A DNA stretch of 64,000 bases, taken from positions 186,001-250,000 of the forward strand of contig CABFPG010000003.1 in NCBI GenBank assembly GCA_902141825.1, given 5' to 3'. The position numbers and the translations under genes were made by a program. The notes under the pieces were generated by a model. The model saw only the letters and a list, made by a program, of their open reading frames with translations. It was not told where the DNA came from and did not search any database. The stretch comes from Thalassocella blandensis. Its GTDB lineage: Bacteria > Pseudomonadota > Gammaproteobacteria > Pseudomonadales > Cellvibrionaceae. Positions 1 to 9,694 of the stretch are shown here, piece by piece (the first letter of the stretch is position 1; each line of letters opens with the position of its first letter).

Positions 1-1343
1 TGCGTTTTATTTAAGTTGTTCACCGCGCCGGCTTCAATGGCATGAGCCATGGCCAGTAAATCGAGCGCACTTTCAACAGGAAAGTCAGCCGTGGAGACTC
101 GCTTCCCACTTTTGAGTGCCCGCGCGATGTAGTCTCGCAACCCTTTGTTATCCATAACAAAGGCCTGATCCAGCAACTGTTGAATCATTTGATCTCGCTT
201 GGCACTTTCATCTACCGCAGCGTTCGTATTTACGGCGGTTTTTACTACTCGCTGTTTGCGTCTTTCCTGCAATTTTACTGTGGCAGGATCAACCAACTGT
301 AAACGCATCCCAGACATCATCTGAGCAGCTATTGCTAATTTCTCATCTTGTGCGGAGGCTGAGAGGTTCTTCAATTTGTTGCAGACCGAGACAACATCAT
401 CGGTGCGCTGCACATGAATAAAGCTTAATTGACGAATGATAATGTCCGCGCGCTTGGTAAAACTATGCAAGGCAATTCGCAGGGCCGGCAACATAATTTC
501 TGCGGCGTTTGTCATACGCTGTTCAATCGCATCCAGAATCATCCAAAGTACTGAACGATTTCCATCAATTAAATCTGGAATTTGCAGGCGCAATTGACGT
601 TCAGCATTCTCTTTAAACTCTTTTTGTTTGCGACGAATTTTTGCTAGCACTTTACTAATTTGATCGCGGTGTTTTTCTACGCTGTCCGCAGACAGACGGA
701 TCGATACATCGGGCTGGAAACGCTTCTCCATAAAATCGAAAAACTGATTAGTTGCCTGGTGTACCAGTTGCTGCTTTTCGACTTCTCTCACCAGCTGCCG
801 CTTGCGCTCTTCCAACTCGGCGATCACGTCCGTGAAATCGGTTACGATACGCTCGGAGTATTCATAGGCATCGAGGAGGTCGTAGATTTCACCACGGCTC
901 ACAAAAGCTTCAAGAGCATTCAAAGTGTTGCGAGTATTCCGATGACGGGTCCGAATCTGATTGTTTTCCGACTCGACCAGCGGCTGCGTCATAATCCGCC
1001 CAAGTCGTGTAAAAGGATAGGTTGACTGCAAGGTGGCGGCATCCACCTGCTTGGCAATCCAGCCGCACTCTAAAAGCTGCTTTAAAATCCAGCTGCTGTG
1101 CTCTCGGTGTGTTTTAAATCGCGGGCTGGCATCGTCTACAATTTCAGCAGATTCAATAAACGGTGTCCGGACAAGGGCCTCGTCAAATATATCAAGAACC
1201 TGGTTACGCGATAATGAGTGACCGTAGTCTGCCTGTGCGCTGTATAGTCGCTGATAGAGCAGACGCAAACATTGCACAACCTGCTCTTGGTATTTGCTAG
1301 TAAGGGGCTTGAAGAAATCCCTTCGCTCAGAGATAAAAAACAT
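1..1343 (-). CDS. MksF/JetA-family condensin (Wadjet-like) kleisin subunit, 3' end beyond the window
   Basis: An open minus-strand frame of 447 codons starts at an ATG at 1343, with an in-frame TGA 24 bases upstream, and runs off the left edge. The protein begins MFFISERRDFFKPLTSKY and has a charged helical middle region (for example DLLDAYEYSERIVTDF, then a stretch rich in Glu, Lys and Arg), which resembles the MksF/JetA family (DUF5716-like) as I recall it. Such proteins are kleisin-like subunits of MksBEF condensins, which organise the chromosome, or of Wadjet JetABCD systems, which remove plasmids. Known members are roughly 450-500 residues, so only a short tail should be missing. The partner genes (MksE/JetB, the MksB/JetC ATPase, and JetD if present) would lie downstream, outside the window, so a housekeeping condensin and a defence system cannot be separated here. 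Confidence 0.66.
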   Translation of the reverse strand, partial: MFFISERRDFFKPLTSKYQEQVVQCLRLLYQRLYSAQADYGHSLSRNQVLDIFDEALVRTPFIESAEIVDDASPRFKTHREHSSWILKQLLECGWIAKQVDAATLQSTYPFTRLGRIMTQPLVESENNQIRTRHRNTRNTLNALEAFVSRGEIYDLLDAYEYSERIVTDFTDVIAELEERKRQLVREVEKQQLVHQATNQFFDFMEKRFQPDVSIRLSADSVEKHRDQISKVLAKIRRKQKEFKENAERQLRLQIPDLIDGNRSVLWMILDAIEQRMTNAAEIMLPALRIALHSFTKRADIIIRQLSFIHVQRTDDVVSVCNKLKNLSASAQDEKLAIAAQMMSGMRLQLVDPATVKLQERRKQRVVKTAVNTNAAVDESAKRDQMIQQLLDQAFVMDNKGLRDYIARALKSGKRVSTADFPVESALDLLAMAHAIEAGAVNNLNKT

Positions 1344-1586
1344 AGATGGCGACGAATTTCCTGGTCAAAAAACAGCCTAAACTTCTTGAAAATCAAGGGC
1401 GTACTGTATGCGCTTTCGCCAACATCGTCAATCTGCATTACACCTGGATTTCACGGCCTGCAGAACAAGCATTCCCGAAACAAAAGTTCAAAATTCAACC
1501 AGATAATATTCTCACATTTTGAGCGCTTCTCAGGTACGCCGTCGGACACTCAGGCTCTATCATCCAGCCACATCGCTGTGGTCACC

Positions 1587-2483
1587 TCACGGTGTAAGCT
1601 GCAGTTGTTTTAAGATATCCATTAAACCTTCCTTAGATGCTGCCACCGCGTCCATTGGAGACACAGCTTCCGGGTATTCTTCCTGCTCTACGATAAACCA
1701 TTGCGTACCACCCGACTGTATTTCGGCTTGAATTAAAGCCTCCCAATTTAATTTTCCCCGAGGGTTCTGACCAATAACAGGTGACAAATCCTGCTCGGGT
1801 CGGGTTCGTATTTTAAAATGTGATGTTAGAGTTCTCCCCGGATAGCGTTCGACAAATGTGACAGGGTCCAAACCTGCATATCTTACCCATCCAACATCAA
1901 GTTGTAACACCACATTTTCATGGGTGTTTTGTGCAATATAATCCCAGTAGGTCCCTTCAGCATAAGCTTTAAACTCTTGATCATGATTGTGGAAGCCTAT
2001 GTTTATTTCGTATGGCGCAAGTTTTTCGGAAAGCTGATTTAGCTCTTGCACCATCTCCACCACGCCCTTGTCATCCCAGGCGCGTTCATCCCAGGCAATA
2101 ATCAAGGTGCTTACACCTAAAGCACGATAGAAATTTACGGTTTTATCAAAAGATTCCTCTGATAGCGCCTCAAAACCAATATGCGCGGCGCTGACCTCAA
2201 GATGGAGCGATTGTAAAAAGTCTTTCAAAGCGGTCGGGTTTTCTTCAAATGGTCCAAACTCACCAGCGAACTCAACCCCATCAAATCCCAAATTCGCAAG
2301 GCGCTGCAACGTTGCATTAAAATCCTTTTTCACGTCCTCTTTCACCGACCACAGCTGTACGCCTATTTTTGGTGTTACTCGATGTTCAGATTTCACTGTC
2401 GTTTGCATTTTAGAATGGCCACAAGCGGAAAGAATTGTGGTTGCGAACATAGCGATGGCCGCACTTTTTAATAATTTATTCAT
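1587..2483 (-). CDS. Sugar phosphate isomerase/epimerase-like TIM-barrel lipoprotein
   Basis: 298 residues. The N-terminus is a lipoprotein signal with lipobox LSAC (Cys about 20-21), so the mature protein should be membrane-anchored and face the periplasm. From about residue 38 the sequence follows the xylose-isomerase-like TIM barrel: KIGVQLWSVKED, then LGFDGVEFAGEFG, a central GFHNHDQEF and QLDVGWVRYAG, and a late WFIVEQEEYPE. The His, Asp and Glu residues in these motifs are those that normally bind the divalent metal in this superfamily. Exported relatives often accompany carbohydrate-processing genes, but no partner lies beside it here and the substrate is unknown. It precedes the MksF/JetA gene on the same strand by about 240 bases, too far to assume one operon. 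Confidence 0.82.
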   Translation of the reverse strand: MNKLLKSAAIAMFATTILSACGHSKMQTTVKSEHRVTPKIGVQLWSVKEDVKKDFNATLQRLANLGFDGVEFAGEFGPFEENPTALKDFLQSLHLEVSAAHIGFEALSEESFDKTVNFYRALGVSTLIIAWDERAWDDKGVVEMVQELNQLSEKLAPYEINIGFHNHDQEFKAYAEGTYWDYIAQNTHENVVLQLDVGWVRYAGLDPVTFVERYPGRTLTSHFKIRTRPEQDLSPVIGQNPRGKLNWEALIQAEIQSGGTQWFIVEQEEYPEAVSPMDAVAASKEGLMDILKQLQLTP

Positions 2484-2612
2484 TTGCGATTACCGTGTCG
2501 TTATCTGCATATAGCGGCATTAGACACAATGCCGCGTGAAGTACCCCCACTATAACGCATCACATTAGCGGTTACACTCTGCAAAACACAATGTATTCAG
2601 ATATAGGCAAGG

Positions 2613-5600
2613 CTAGTGACGCTGCTGTTCTATTGACGACAAAATGTCATTGAGCTGAGAAAAATCAACAGGCTTCACCAAATGAAAATCAAAACCTGCC
2701 TGTTTTGCTCTGGCAACATGTTTGCTTTCTCCCCAACCAGTTTGGGCAATACAAATAATTTTCTGAAACGCTTTATCCTGCTTTATTGTTCTGCATACTT
2801 CATAGCCGTCCATTTCCGGCATACCAATATCCAGCAACATCACGTGGGGATGAAAGTCCGTCAAGCGGGCCAACGCATTTTGACCGCGAAACTCGCAGCG
2901 GCACTCATGACCAGCCAGATTGAGTAATTGTGTGAGCGTGACTGCGGATTCTTCGTTGTCGTCCACCACTAATATCCTAAGAGCAACTACTGAAAGCGAG
3001 GTTTCCTGAACATCAACAGAGCCACACAAACTTTTATTGAGTACACGTGGGAAGCTCACTGTAAATGTACTGCCCTTGTCTTTGCCTTCACTGTTTACCT
3101 GTATTTCACCATTGTGCAGCAACACCAATTGCTTCACCAGAGTCAGCCCAATACCCAGGCCACCTTGCATACGCTGTAAAGAGCTATCCAATTGCAAAAA
3201 CATATCGAATATAACGTCGCGCTTTTCTTCCGGTATTCCAATACCATTATCTTGTATTTCGACACGCACCTGATGCTTATCTGCCCTGACCCGCACATCG
3301 ATTTGACCTCCCTTCTTGGTATACTTTGATGCATTGTTTAAAATATTGGAAAAAATCTGCGAAATTCGAGTAAGGTCACCATGAAGTAATAGTTTTTCGT
3401 TGGGAACATCTACATTCAGCACCTGCTTTTTCGCCTGCATGACCGGTAAAATTGCTTCCACAACACTGTCCATGGCGTTTTTTAAATTAATAACATCTTT
3501 ACGAAGAGCCACTTTTCCTCGTGTAATTCGAGACACATCCATTAAGTCGTCAACTAATCGGACTAAATGCTGCAGTTGACGTTCTATGGAGCGTAATGCG
3601 GATTTTGCTTTTACTTTATCGTCAGTAAGCTGCAGAATATTAACCGCGTTGCCGATAGGTGCCAACGGGTTCCTCAATTCGTGAGCGAGCGTGGCCAGAA
3701 ACTCATCTTTACGCCGGTCAAGCTCTTTGAGTTTTTCTTCTGCCTCTATGCGATCACTGACATCAAACACACTCCCCACAAAACCAAGCAATGGCTTGCC
3801 TTGCTTTTCCTCGTGCGTTTGATTTCCGTCAGATTGAAAATAACGTGGCACCCCGGCATTGATCACCCACCGGTATTGCCCTTGGGAACATTGCAGGCGG
3901 TAATATAATCGAAAAGCGGTTTCTTGCATGATATGCTGAGAATATTCAGTTTGAATTCTCGGTCGATCAGCTTCATGAATTTTTTCCATCCACTTCATTT
4001 GTAAATCGTCCGGTGCCCGTCCTCCTGTCATCTCATACCATTGATGACTAAGGTAAGTCAGCCCACCATCCGCTGCCGACATCCACAAGATACCTGGTGC
4101 ATAATCAGCGATAATCCTAAAATGATTTTCTTGTTCCTGCCTTAATTTTTGAATAGCAAGTATCGAATCAACACGGGCGATCAATTCGCGTGAGCTAAAT
4201 GGCTTAACCAGATATTCATCAGCTCCAGCAGAGATCCCTTCAATCTCAGCTTCTTCACCTGCGCGCGCAGAAAGAAGAATGACTGGCAAACTTCTTATAC
4301 GAATATCTTTTCGAATTGCCTGTACTAAAGATACGCCATCAAGATTTGGCATCATGACATCCGAAATCAACAAATCCGGTGTATTTGCTCTTAGCCAGTT
4401 TAACGCCTGAACCCCATCGGCGACAGTGCTCACTTCGTACTTAGAGTTCAGCATACTGGCGATATAATGTCGCATATCGGAGTTGTCATCAGCGATCAAG
4501 ATCAGCGGCCTTGATGGGTATTGCTGATCGTCCGAAATCAGCTTCCCCGTCTGATCGGAAAAATCTTTAGGGGTAGCAGCATCTTCAAGTGGACTTGCAG
4601 GATTAGCATTTTGCCTGGACTCTGGTAACCAATGCATCAGTTCGTCTATAAGGCCATCCGCCAGATAGGAAGGTTTTGAGACTGGCTCAGCCGATAGAAT
4701 CTGATCCGCGTCCAGGTGTTGCCGGCCTTTTGGCATCGTTACGCTAAATACCGAACCTTCTCCAAGTGTACTGGAAACTGTTAGGTGCCCACTGTGTAAT
4801 GCCACCAACTCACTGACCAACGCCAAACCAATTCCAGACCCTTCAAACGAACGCCCTCGGGCATTTTCAACGCGATGAAACCGTTGAAAAATATTGGACA
4901 ACTCATTTTGTGGGATTCCAATTCCGGTATCTATCACTTGCATTTCAATGGTTGAGGCATATTCTCGTATGACCAATTTAACGCCACCAGCAAACGTGTA
5001 CTTAAATGCATTTGACAACAAATTGAAAACGATTTTTTCCCACATATCGCTGTCAATAAAAATTGGTACACTTAACGGTGGGCAATCCAACTCTAGTTTC
5101 AGCCCCGCAATAGAAAATGCCGAGAAAAAATGACTCGCCAACTGCAGGGTAAATCGGTCAAGCTCAACCGGCCGAAACACAGCCTTCATTCGTCCCGCTT
5201 CTACACGGGAAAAGTCCAATAACGTATTTACAAGCTTTAACAAACGTTTACTATTTCGCAACGCCACTTTTAGTTCACTGTAGCTGGATTTATCCAGAGT
5301 GTGTTTTGCCAACACTTGCTCTAATGGTCCAAGCATCAAGGTCAAAGGCGTGCGAAACTCATGAGAGACATTTGAAAAGAAAAGTGTTTTTGCACGGTCT
5401 ATATCAGCCAGAGCTTCCGCGCGCTGTCTTTCTTGCACAAAAGCCAAAACATTAGCGATGGTTCCCTCTATTTGATTTGCCAAAACCTGAACAAACCCAC
5501 GATAACTTTCATCAAACAACCGAAAGGGATTTAATCCAAGCACCAGCACGCCACACTTACTGTCTTCTGCACTGTACTCGATCGGCAACAAGACAGCTTT

Positions 5601-6446
5601 TTCACAAGGCTGTTGCCAGGCACCTGTAGGAAGCGGTAGCTCGACCCCCAAGGCAGCAAGCTCCAATAATTGCTCACATTTGTTTTCCGAGACGGCGCTG
5701 AGCGGTAGAACGGATTCTAGGGCATCAATACATTTCGCTTCTGCACCACTGCCCATCGCGTCAAAACCCAACTGACTCTGCCTAACAAGCGTCTCGGTTG
5801 ATGCATCAGGCAAATAAAGTAACGCAAAAAGTATGTCGTGATTATTATCTCGTAAACCTTCCAGGCATTTGCCACAGGCTTGGTGCACATCACGAATTTC
5901 CACAGTCACTTGTGCTAACTTTTGTAATGTCTGTAACTGCCGACGGCTGATAATCTTTTGAGTATCATCAGCATTTGCGCAAATAATACCTCCCACTTTA
6001 CCGTCGTCATCTGGAACAGGGCTATAAGAAAACGTGTAGTATGTTTCTTCAGGGTATCCGTTCCGCTCCATGATAAAAAGCTGCTCCTCAACGAATACCC
6101 CCTCTCGGTCTACCATTGCTTTGTCCAGCATGGGTTTTATTTCACGAGTTAACTCCGGCCACACTTCCAACACCGATCTGGTAAGCGCCTTGGGATGTTT
6201 TCCCCCTACAACAGAGCGGTAGGCGTCATTATAAAAATAAGTCATTTCCGCCCCCCAGCTTACCCAAATGGGTTGCTGCGAGGTCATCATGATGCGGATG
6301 GTAGTTTTTAAACTCTGCGGCCAATGTTCAACCGGTCCCAAAGCGGTGGAAGACCAATCGTGTTTACGTAGCAGATCTCCAGTTTCTCCGCCCCCATGGA
6401 ACAAATCTCGAGGTTCTTGTGCAGGCATTGGAAAAGTGTGATTCAT
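2613..6446 (-). CDS. Hybrid sensor histidine kinase/response regulator with two kinase and two receiver modules
   Basis: 1277 residues with no transmembrane segment, so probably cytoplasmic. Order: PAS-like domain (about 35-165), GAF-like region (about 175-340), HisKA with phospho-acceptor His362 in SNVSHEFRTPL, HATPase (about 465-575; DTGIGIP and GSGIGLAL), receiver (about 647-765; Asp696 in SDVMMP), second PAS/PAC (about 775-905), second HisKA with His922 in LAHELRNPL, second HATPase (about 1025-1135; DNGIGIP, GLGIGL), and a C-terminal receiver (about 1155-1275; Asp1206 in LLDIGMPEMDG). All key His and Asp residues are present, so both kinase cores look active. Double-kinase, double-receiver proteins integrate several intracellular signals through phosphorelay. 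No cognate DNA-binding regulator lies beside it, and the signal is unknown. Confidence 0.92.
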   Translation of the reverse strand: MNHTFPMPAQEPRDLFHGGGETGDLLRKHDWSSTALGPVEHWPQSLKTTIRIMMTSQQPIWVSWGAEMTYFYNDAYRSVVGGKHPKALTRSVLEVWPELTREIKPMLDKAMVDREGVFVEEQLFIMERNGYPEETYYTFSYSPVPDDDGKVGGIICANADDTQKIISRRQLQTLQKLAQVTVEIRDVHQACGKCLEGLRDNNHDILFALLYLPDASTETLVRQSQLGFDAMGSGAEAKCIDALESVLPLSAVSENKCEQLLELAALGVELPLPTGAWQQPCEKAVLLPIEYSAEDSKCGVLVLGLNPFRLFDESYRGFVQVLANQIEGTIANVLAFVQERQRAEALADIDRAKTLFFSNVSHEFRTPLTLMLGPLEQVLAKHTLDKSSYSELKVALRNSKRLLKLVNTLLDFSRVEAGRMKAVFRPVELDRFTLQLASHFFSAFSIAGLKLELDCPPLSVPIFIDSDMWEKIVFNLLSNAFKYTFAGGVKLVIREYASTIEMQVIDTGIGIPQNELSNIFQRFHRVENARGRSFEGSGIGLALVSELVALHSGHLTVSSTLGEGSVFSVTMPKGRQHLDADQILSAEPVSKPSYLADGLIDELMHWLPESRQNANPASPLEDAATPKDFSDQTGKLISDDQQYPSRPLILIADDNSDMRHYIASMLNSKYEVSTVADGVQALNWLRANTPDLLISDVMMPNLDGVSLVQAIRKDIRIRSLPVILLSARAGEEAEIEGISAGADEYLVKPFSSRELIARVDSILAIQKLRQEQENHFRIIADYAPGILWMSAADGGLTYLSHQWYEMTGGRAPDDLQMKWMEKIHEADRPRIQTEYSQHIMQETAFRLYYRLQCSQGQYRWVINAGVPRYFQSDGNQTHEEKQGKPLLGFVGSVFDVSDRIEAEEKLKELDRRKDEFLATLAHELRNPLAPIGNAVNILQLTDDKVKAKSALRSIERQLQHLVRLVDDLMDVSRITRGKVALRKDVINLKNAMDSVVEAILPVMQAKKQVLNVDVPNEKLLLHGDLTRISQIFSNILNNASKYTKKGGQIDVRVRADKHQVRVEIQDNGIGIPEEKRDVIFDMFLQLDSSLQRMQGGLGIGLTLVKQLVLLHNGEIQVNSEGKDKGSTFTVSFPRVLNKSLCGSVDVQETSLSVVALRILVVDDNEESAVTLTQLLNLAGHECRCEFRGQNALARLTDFHPHVMLLDIGMPEMDGYEVCRTIKQDKAFQKIICIAQTGWGESKHVARAKQAGFDFHLVKPVDFSQLNDILSSIEQQRH

Positions 6447-6939
6447 TAATCGGCCTTTAAAGGGAAAGGAAGGGAAGTCAAATCACAAGACTTAGCGTTT
6501 TGCTCAGTTGCAGGCCTGAAGATAAACACAGAAAGATAGGAAGCTGCGCCTCAATAGCTTATGACATTCACGTGGATATTTTTGTTTTAACTGTTATTAC
6601 TATTGTGACAGTTTCAGCAGCGACGATCGTGCCATCAATCTGCAAGCGTTGCAAAGTAAAAGACCAGATTTATGATCAATTACACAGATACACGCATCAT
6701 AGGGCCAGAAGATAGGACGTGTAAACAAATAAAGGAAACGCTGAAGTAAGCATTCCCCCAACAACATGGTCTGTTGTTCTCCAGCACTAAAGGCGATTGC
6801 CAATTCAACCTTCGAGGCTTGTACTTTTTGCAAAATTTTGTATAAGTTTATCTTCTGCCAGCCACTGTGTATTTTTATATTTTCATACTAACACTCAAAA
6901 GCACTTTCAGCTTCCACACTGACACACAAACCTGATGTT
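6447..6939. other. Intergenic region between divergent genes
   Basis: About 490 bases upstream of the hybrid kinase with no convincing gene on either strand. The short open frames here have no ribosome-binding site, no recognisable motif and atypical composition. The stretch must hold the promoter of the kinase gene, but I could not assign -10/-35 boxes with confidence. Confidence 0.5.
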
Positions 6940-6955
6940 TGGCACACCTATTGCG
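6940..6955 (+). promoter_or_regulatory. Sigma-54 (RpoN) -24/-12 promoter
   Basis: TGGCACACCTATTGCG matches the sigma-54 consensus TGGCAC-N5-TTGC, with the invariant GG (6941-6942) and GC (6953-6954) separated by exactly ten bases. Transcription should start near 6966 on the plus strand, about 490 bases before the AsmA-family gene. Sigma-54 promoters need an enhancer-binding activator; no palindromic activator site was clearly identified upstream. The match is direct; activity is inferred. Confidence 0.62.
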
Positions 6956-6965
6956 TACATCAGCT

Positions 6966-7189
6966 TTCTGGTAGCCAAATGTTGTATTCTCAATGAACTG
7001 ACATATGACGACCGCCACCTGAACGAGGTCAAGAGAAAAAGCAATGCAAAAGGCGTAAAAGGAAGGTGGAGCTGTCAGTGAAAAATGAATGTAAACTCAA
7101 GACTGGCACAACAAGTCACGCTGCAAGTCGAGCATGGTTAAACTATACCTCCCGAAAGAGAGGTGTTTATACAGGCTAAGAACCTGTAT
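6966..7189 (+). ncRNA. Candidate structured RNA: small RNA or long leader downstream of the sigma-54 promoter
   Basis: Just after the predicted start there are two nested inverted repeats: ACTGACA (6997-7003) with TGTCAGT (7073-7079), and inside it CCACCT (7015-7020) with AGGTGG (7064-7069). Together they would form one long stem with a purine-rich apical loop. Two compact hairpins follow: ACCTC/GAGGT (7147-7164), and ATACAGG/CCTGTAT with a 7-base loop (7169-7189) followed by an A/T-rich run that might act as a weak terminator. No open frame with a ribosome-binding site lies within. It could be an independent small RNA or the 5' leader of the gene starting at 7455. No known RNA family was recognised, and the end point is a guess. 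Confidence 0.35.
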
Positions 7190-7454
7190 TTAAAAATAGC
7201 GGTCTATGGGTTAAAAATCAGCAACACAAGAACGTTTGTTAAACACACTACCATCAAGGCTGGACTAGCGAATATAATATAGGTTATGAGGTCAAACAAA
7301 CTGAAGCAAGACTGACTGCCCTGTCGGCCAGCACGGCTAAAGCGAGGCAGAGATCAGTATTGTATAAAATGCCAAAAATATTTACAGCTCATTACAAAAC
7401 TGAAAGACAAACCAGAATAAACGAACCACAACAGATGAACAATGGAGTTCAACA
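7190..7454. other. A-rich non-coding stretch before the AsmA-family gene
   Basis: About 265 bases with no open frame of note. The strand is rich in A and in CAA-type motifs (for example CAACA near 7222 and again near 7430), which could be leader RNA if transcription from 6966 reads through. GGAG at 7444-7447 serves as ribosome-binding site for the next gene. Confidence 0.4.
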
Positions 7455-9626
7455 GTGAAACTGACGTTGAAAATAATTGCTGCAATAGCGGCCATCTTAA
7501 TTTTGATTCCTGTACTGCTTTTCATCTTTTTAGATCCGAACATGTTTAAACCGGTCATTGAAAAACAGGCTGATAAACAGGGGATTTATCTAGACATGAA
7601 GGAACTCAGCTGGACCTTATGGCCAGAGTTTGGTGTGAAAGCTGAAAACATCACAGCAAGTCCTCGAGCAGATAAAAACAAGCCTATCGCTACACTCGAC
7701 TCTGCCAGTTTTCTAATTCAAGTAAAACCTTTGTTCCGTAAAGAATTCTTTATCGATCACGTCTCAATTGACAACGCAAAAATCAATTTAATAGTCGACC
7801 AAAGTGGCGAAGGTAATTGGCAAAGCATTCTGGATACCATGCAAAGTAATTCTTCGCCTGCCAATGAAGAGGCTCCAAAATCGCAACGGGAAGAAAAAAA
7901 TCAGGCCTCCGATTCGGCGATCGATCTGGATATCAATCAGCTTACTTTTACTAACAGCCAGTTCAATTATGACAATCAACAAACCAAACAGAACATCCTT
8001 ATTGAGAATTTGACGGTAAAACTATTTGATGTAAACCTTGACGGCAATCCAATGCCCATGCAGTTTCAAGCGCTATCGACTCTGACAAACAAAGCTGGAC
8101 AAAATGCTGTTTTAAAAATTAATACGTCACTAAACCAGATCATCACACTAAGCCAGGATTTTAACACAGCAAGCTTGCAAGACGGCGTATTACTCGTTTC
8201 CGTATATGAAGGCGACAGCCAGAAATATGAAAACATCCAACTACATTACGCCATGCAAGTCGACAATCTAAATACAAACCTAAGCTACAAAGGGAAGATA
8301 AGTGTTGATGAATTAAATGCGAGAAAAATACTACGGAATCTAGGTACCGAGCTAGACACCGCATCACCGAGCGCACTAAGCCAAGTCGCTCTCTCCGCAG
8401 ATTTTAACGGTGACAGTAACCGAGTTGCAGTCAATCCATTAAAAATACAAGTGGATCAAACCAACATCTCAGGTTATGCCAACATTACCGACTTCACATC
8501 AAGCCGCTTTCAGGTAGACCTAAAAGGAGATCAAATCAACCTTGACCATTACCTTCCCGAATCAAAAGAAGACGATACGCCGGAAACTCAAACCGATGAG
8601 ACAGATACAGAGATTCCAGCGGAACTATTACGTGGCATTTCAGGCGTAGCCTCCTTCCAATTTAACAAAGCTACCTTTATGGACATTTCTTTTCAAGATA
8701 CAGTGTTCTCAATGAAAGCCGACAAAGGGTTAATGAATTTTGACAAAATTGAAACGACTGCTTTTGATGGAAGAATCCACGCGGACGCCGTGGTTGACGC
8801 AAGAAATGAGAAAACAGCCATTAACTTTTCGTCAAAGGTCAGCAACTTTTCACTCGAACCATTTTTCTCGTACCTCGCTATCAGCGAAAAATTTAATTTT
8901 ACTGGCCTTGTTAATCTGACTGCCACAGGCAACACTAAAGGCAAAACAACCAGCCAATTAACTGACAGTTTACTACTTGATGCAAAAGTGCAGGGAGATG
9001 AAGTCAGATTCTTCCCACTGAATCTGGAGGAGCAATTTTGCAAACTGGTGGACCTCATCAACCAAAACGAAAAAAGCTCAGAACCGAAAACCTGGCAAAA
9101 CTTCAGCCAGATGCAAGCGCTGTTAGCCAATATCCATTTTGAGAACAATAAAATTTCCATCAACACACTTAATGCCGGTATCGCTAATTTGTTACTGGCC
9201 TCCGACGGCAGCCTGAACCTTGGAGGAGACAGCTACAAGATCAACCTTCCGCTGAAACTCCAGGAAAGCACAGAAGCCAAAGGAAAGACCGGTAGTTTTA
9301 AAACCAGCCAGAATGGATGTGCCATTCAAAGTAATTACTGGGTAACTCGAGGCTTAACCCTTATGGAGTGCAAAGGCGCTATTAGCACACTGAACCCAAT
9401 AAAAGACTGTCGCCCAGATGAATCTGCATTAAAAAAGCTCGTCAAAGACTATGCTGAATTTAAAATCAAAGAAAAGCATGGAGACGACATTAAACAACTT
9501 GAGCAAAAAGCAGACAAAAAGAAAGAGGCACTTAAAGATGATATTGACGAAAAGCTAAAAGAGAAGGTGGACGAGAAAAAAATTGAAGAGAAGCTAAAGA
9601 ATTTATTTGGTAAGAAAAAGGAATAA
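7455..9626 (+). CDS. AsmA family protein
   Basis: 723 residues with one N-terminal membrane segment (about 5-27) followed by the AsmA signature: DPNMFKPVIEKQADKQ and a tryptophan-containing LSWTLWPEFGVKAENI. The rest is a long beta-rich region typical of AsmA/TamB-like proteins, which span the periplasm from the inner membrane and act in lipid transport or outer-membrane assembly. The C-terminal 70 residues are unusual: almost entirely Lys, Glu and Asp, predicted helical or coiled-coil (KQLEQKADKKKEALKDD). The ATG at 7455 has GGAG about 8 bases ahead. The gene stands alone, without the mutY neighbour seen in some relatives, and may be read from the sigma-54 promoter at 6940. Confidence 0.86.
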   Translation: MKLTLKIIAAIAAILILIPVLLFIFLDPNMFKPVIEKQADKQGIYLDMKELSWTLWPEFGVKAENITASPRADKNKPIATLDSASFLIQVKPLFRKEFFIDHVSIDNAKINLIVDQSGEGNWQSILDTMQSNSSPANEEAPKSQREEKNQASDSAIDLDINQLTFTNSQFNYDNQQTKQNILIENLTVKLFDVNLDGNPMPMQFQALSTLTNKAGQNAVLKINTSLNQIITLSQDFNTASLQDGVLLVSVYEGDSQKYENIQLHYAMQVDNLNTNLSYKGKISVDELNARKILRNLGTELDTASPSALSQVALSADFNGDSNRVAVNPLKIQVDQTNISGYANITDFTSSRFQVDLKGDQINLDHYLPESKEDDTPETQTDETDTEIPAELLRGISGVASFQFNKATFMDISFQDTVFSMKADKGLMNFDKIETTAFDGRIHADAVVDARNEKTAINFSSKVSNFSLEPFFSYLAISEKFNFTGLVNLTATGNTKGKTTSQLTDSLLLDAKVQGDEVRFFPLNLEEQFCKLVDLINQNEKSSEPKTWQNFSQMQALLANIHFENNKISINTLNAGIANLLLASDGSLNLGGDSYKINLPLKLQESTEAKGKTGSFKTSQNGCAIQSNYWVTRGLTLMECKGAISTLNPIKDCRPDESALKKLVKDYAEFKIKEKHGDDIKQLEQKADKKKEALKDDIDEKLKEKVDEKKIEEKLKNLFGKKKE

Positions 9627-9648
9627 TTTAAAACTTATCTCGCCATAC

Positions 9649-9694
9649 AAAGCAATTGGTGTAAAAGTGCATCACAATGCCAATTGCTTTTTAT
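9649..9694 (+). terminator. Rho-independent terminator after the AsmA-family gene
   Basis: Perfect 11-bp inverted repeat AAAGCAATTGG (9649-9659) with CCAATTGCTTT (9680-9690), followed by TT and an A/T-rich tail, 23 bases after the stop codon. The 20-base loop is long, so strength is uncertain. Confidence 0.6.

Noticed and set aside
1136-1438. Minus-strand open frame overlapping the start of the MksF/JetA gene
   Set aside because: It is in another frame from the long coherent MksF/JetA frame, has no recognisable motif, and ends while the real frame continues to the window edge.
6500-6833. Short open frames on both strands upstream of the hybrid kinase
   Set aside because: No ribosome-binding site, no family motif and composition unlike the neighbours.
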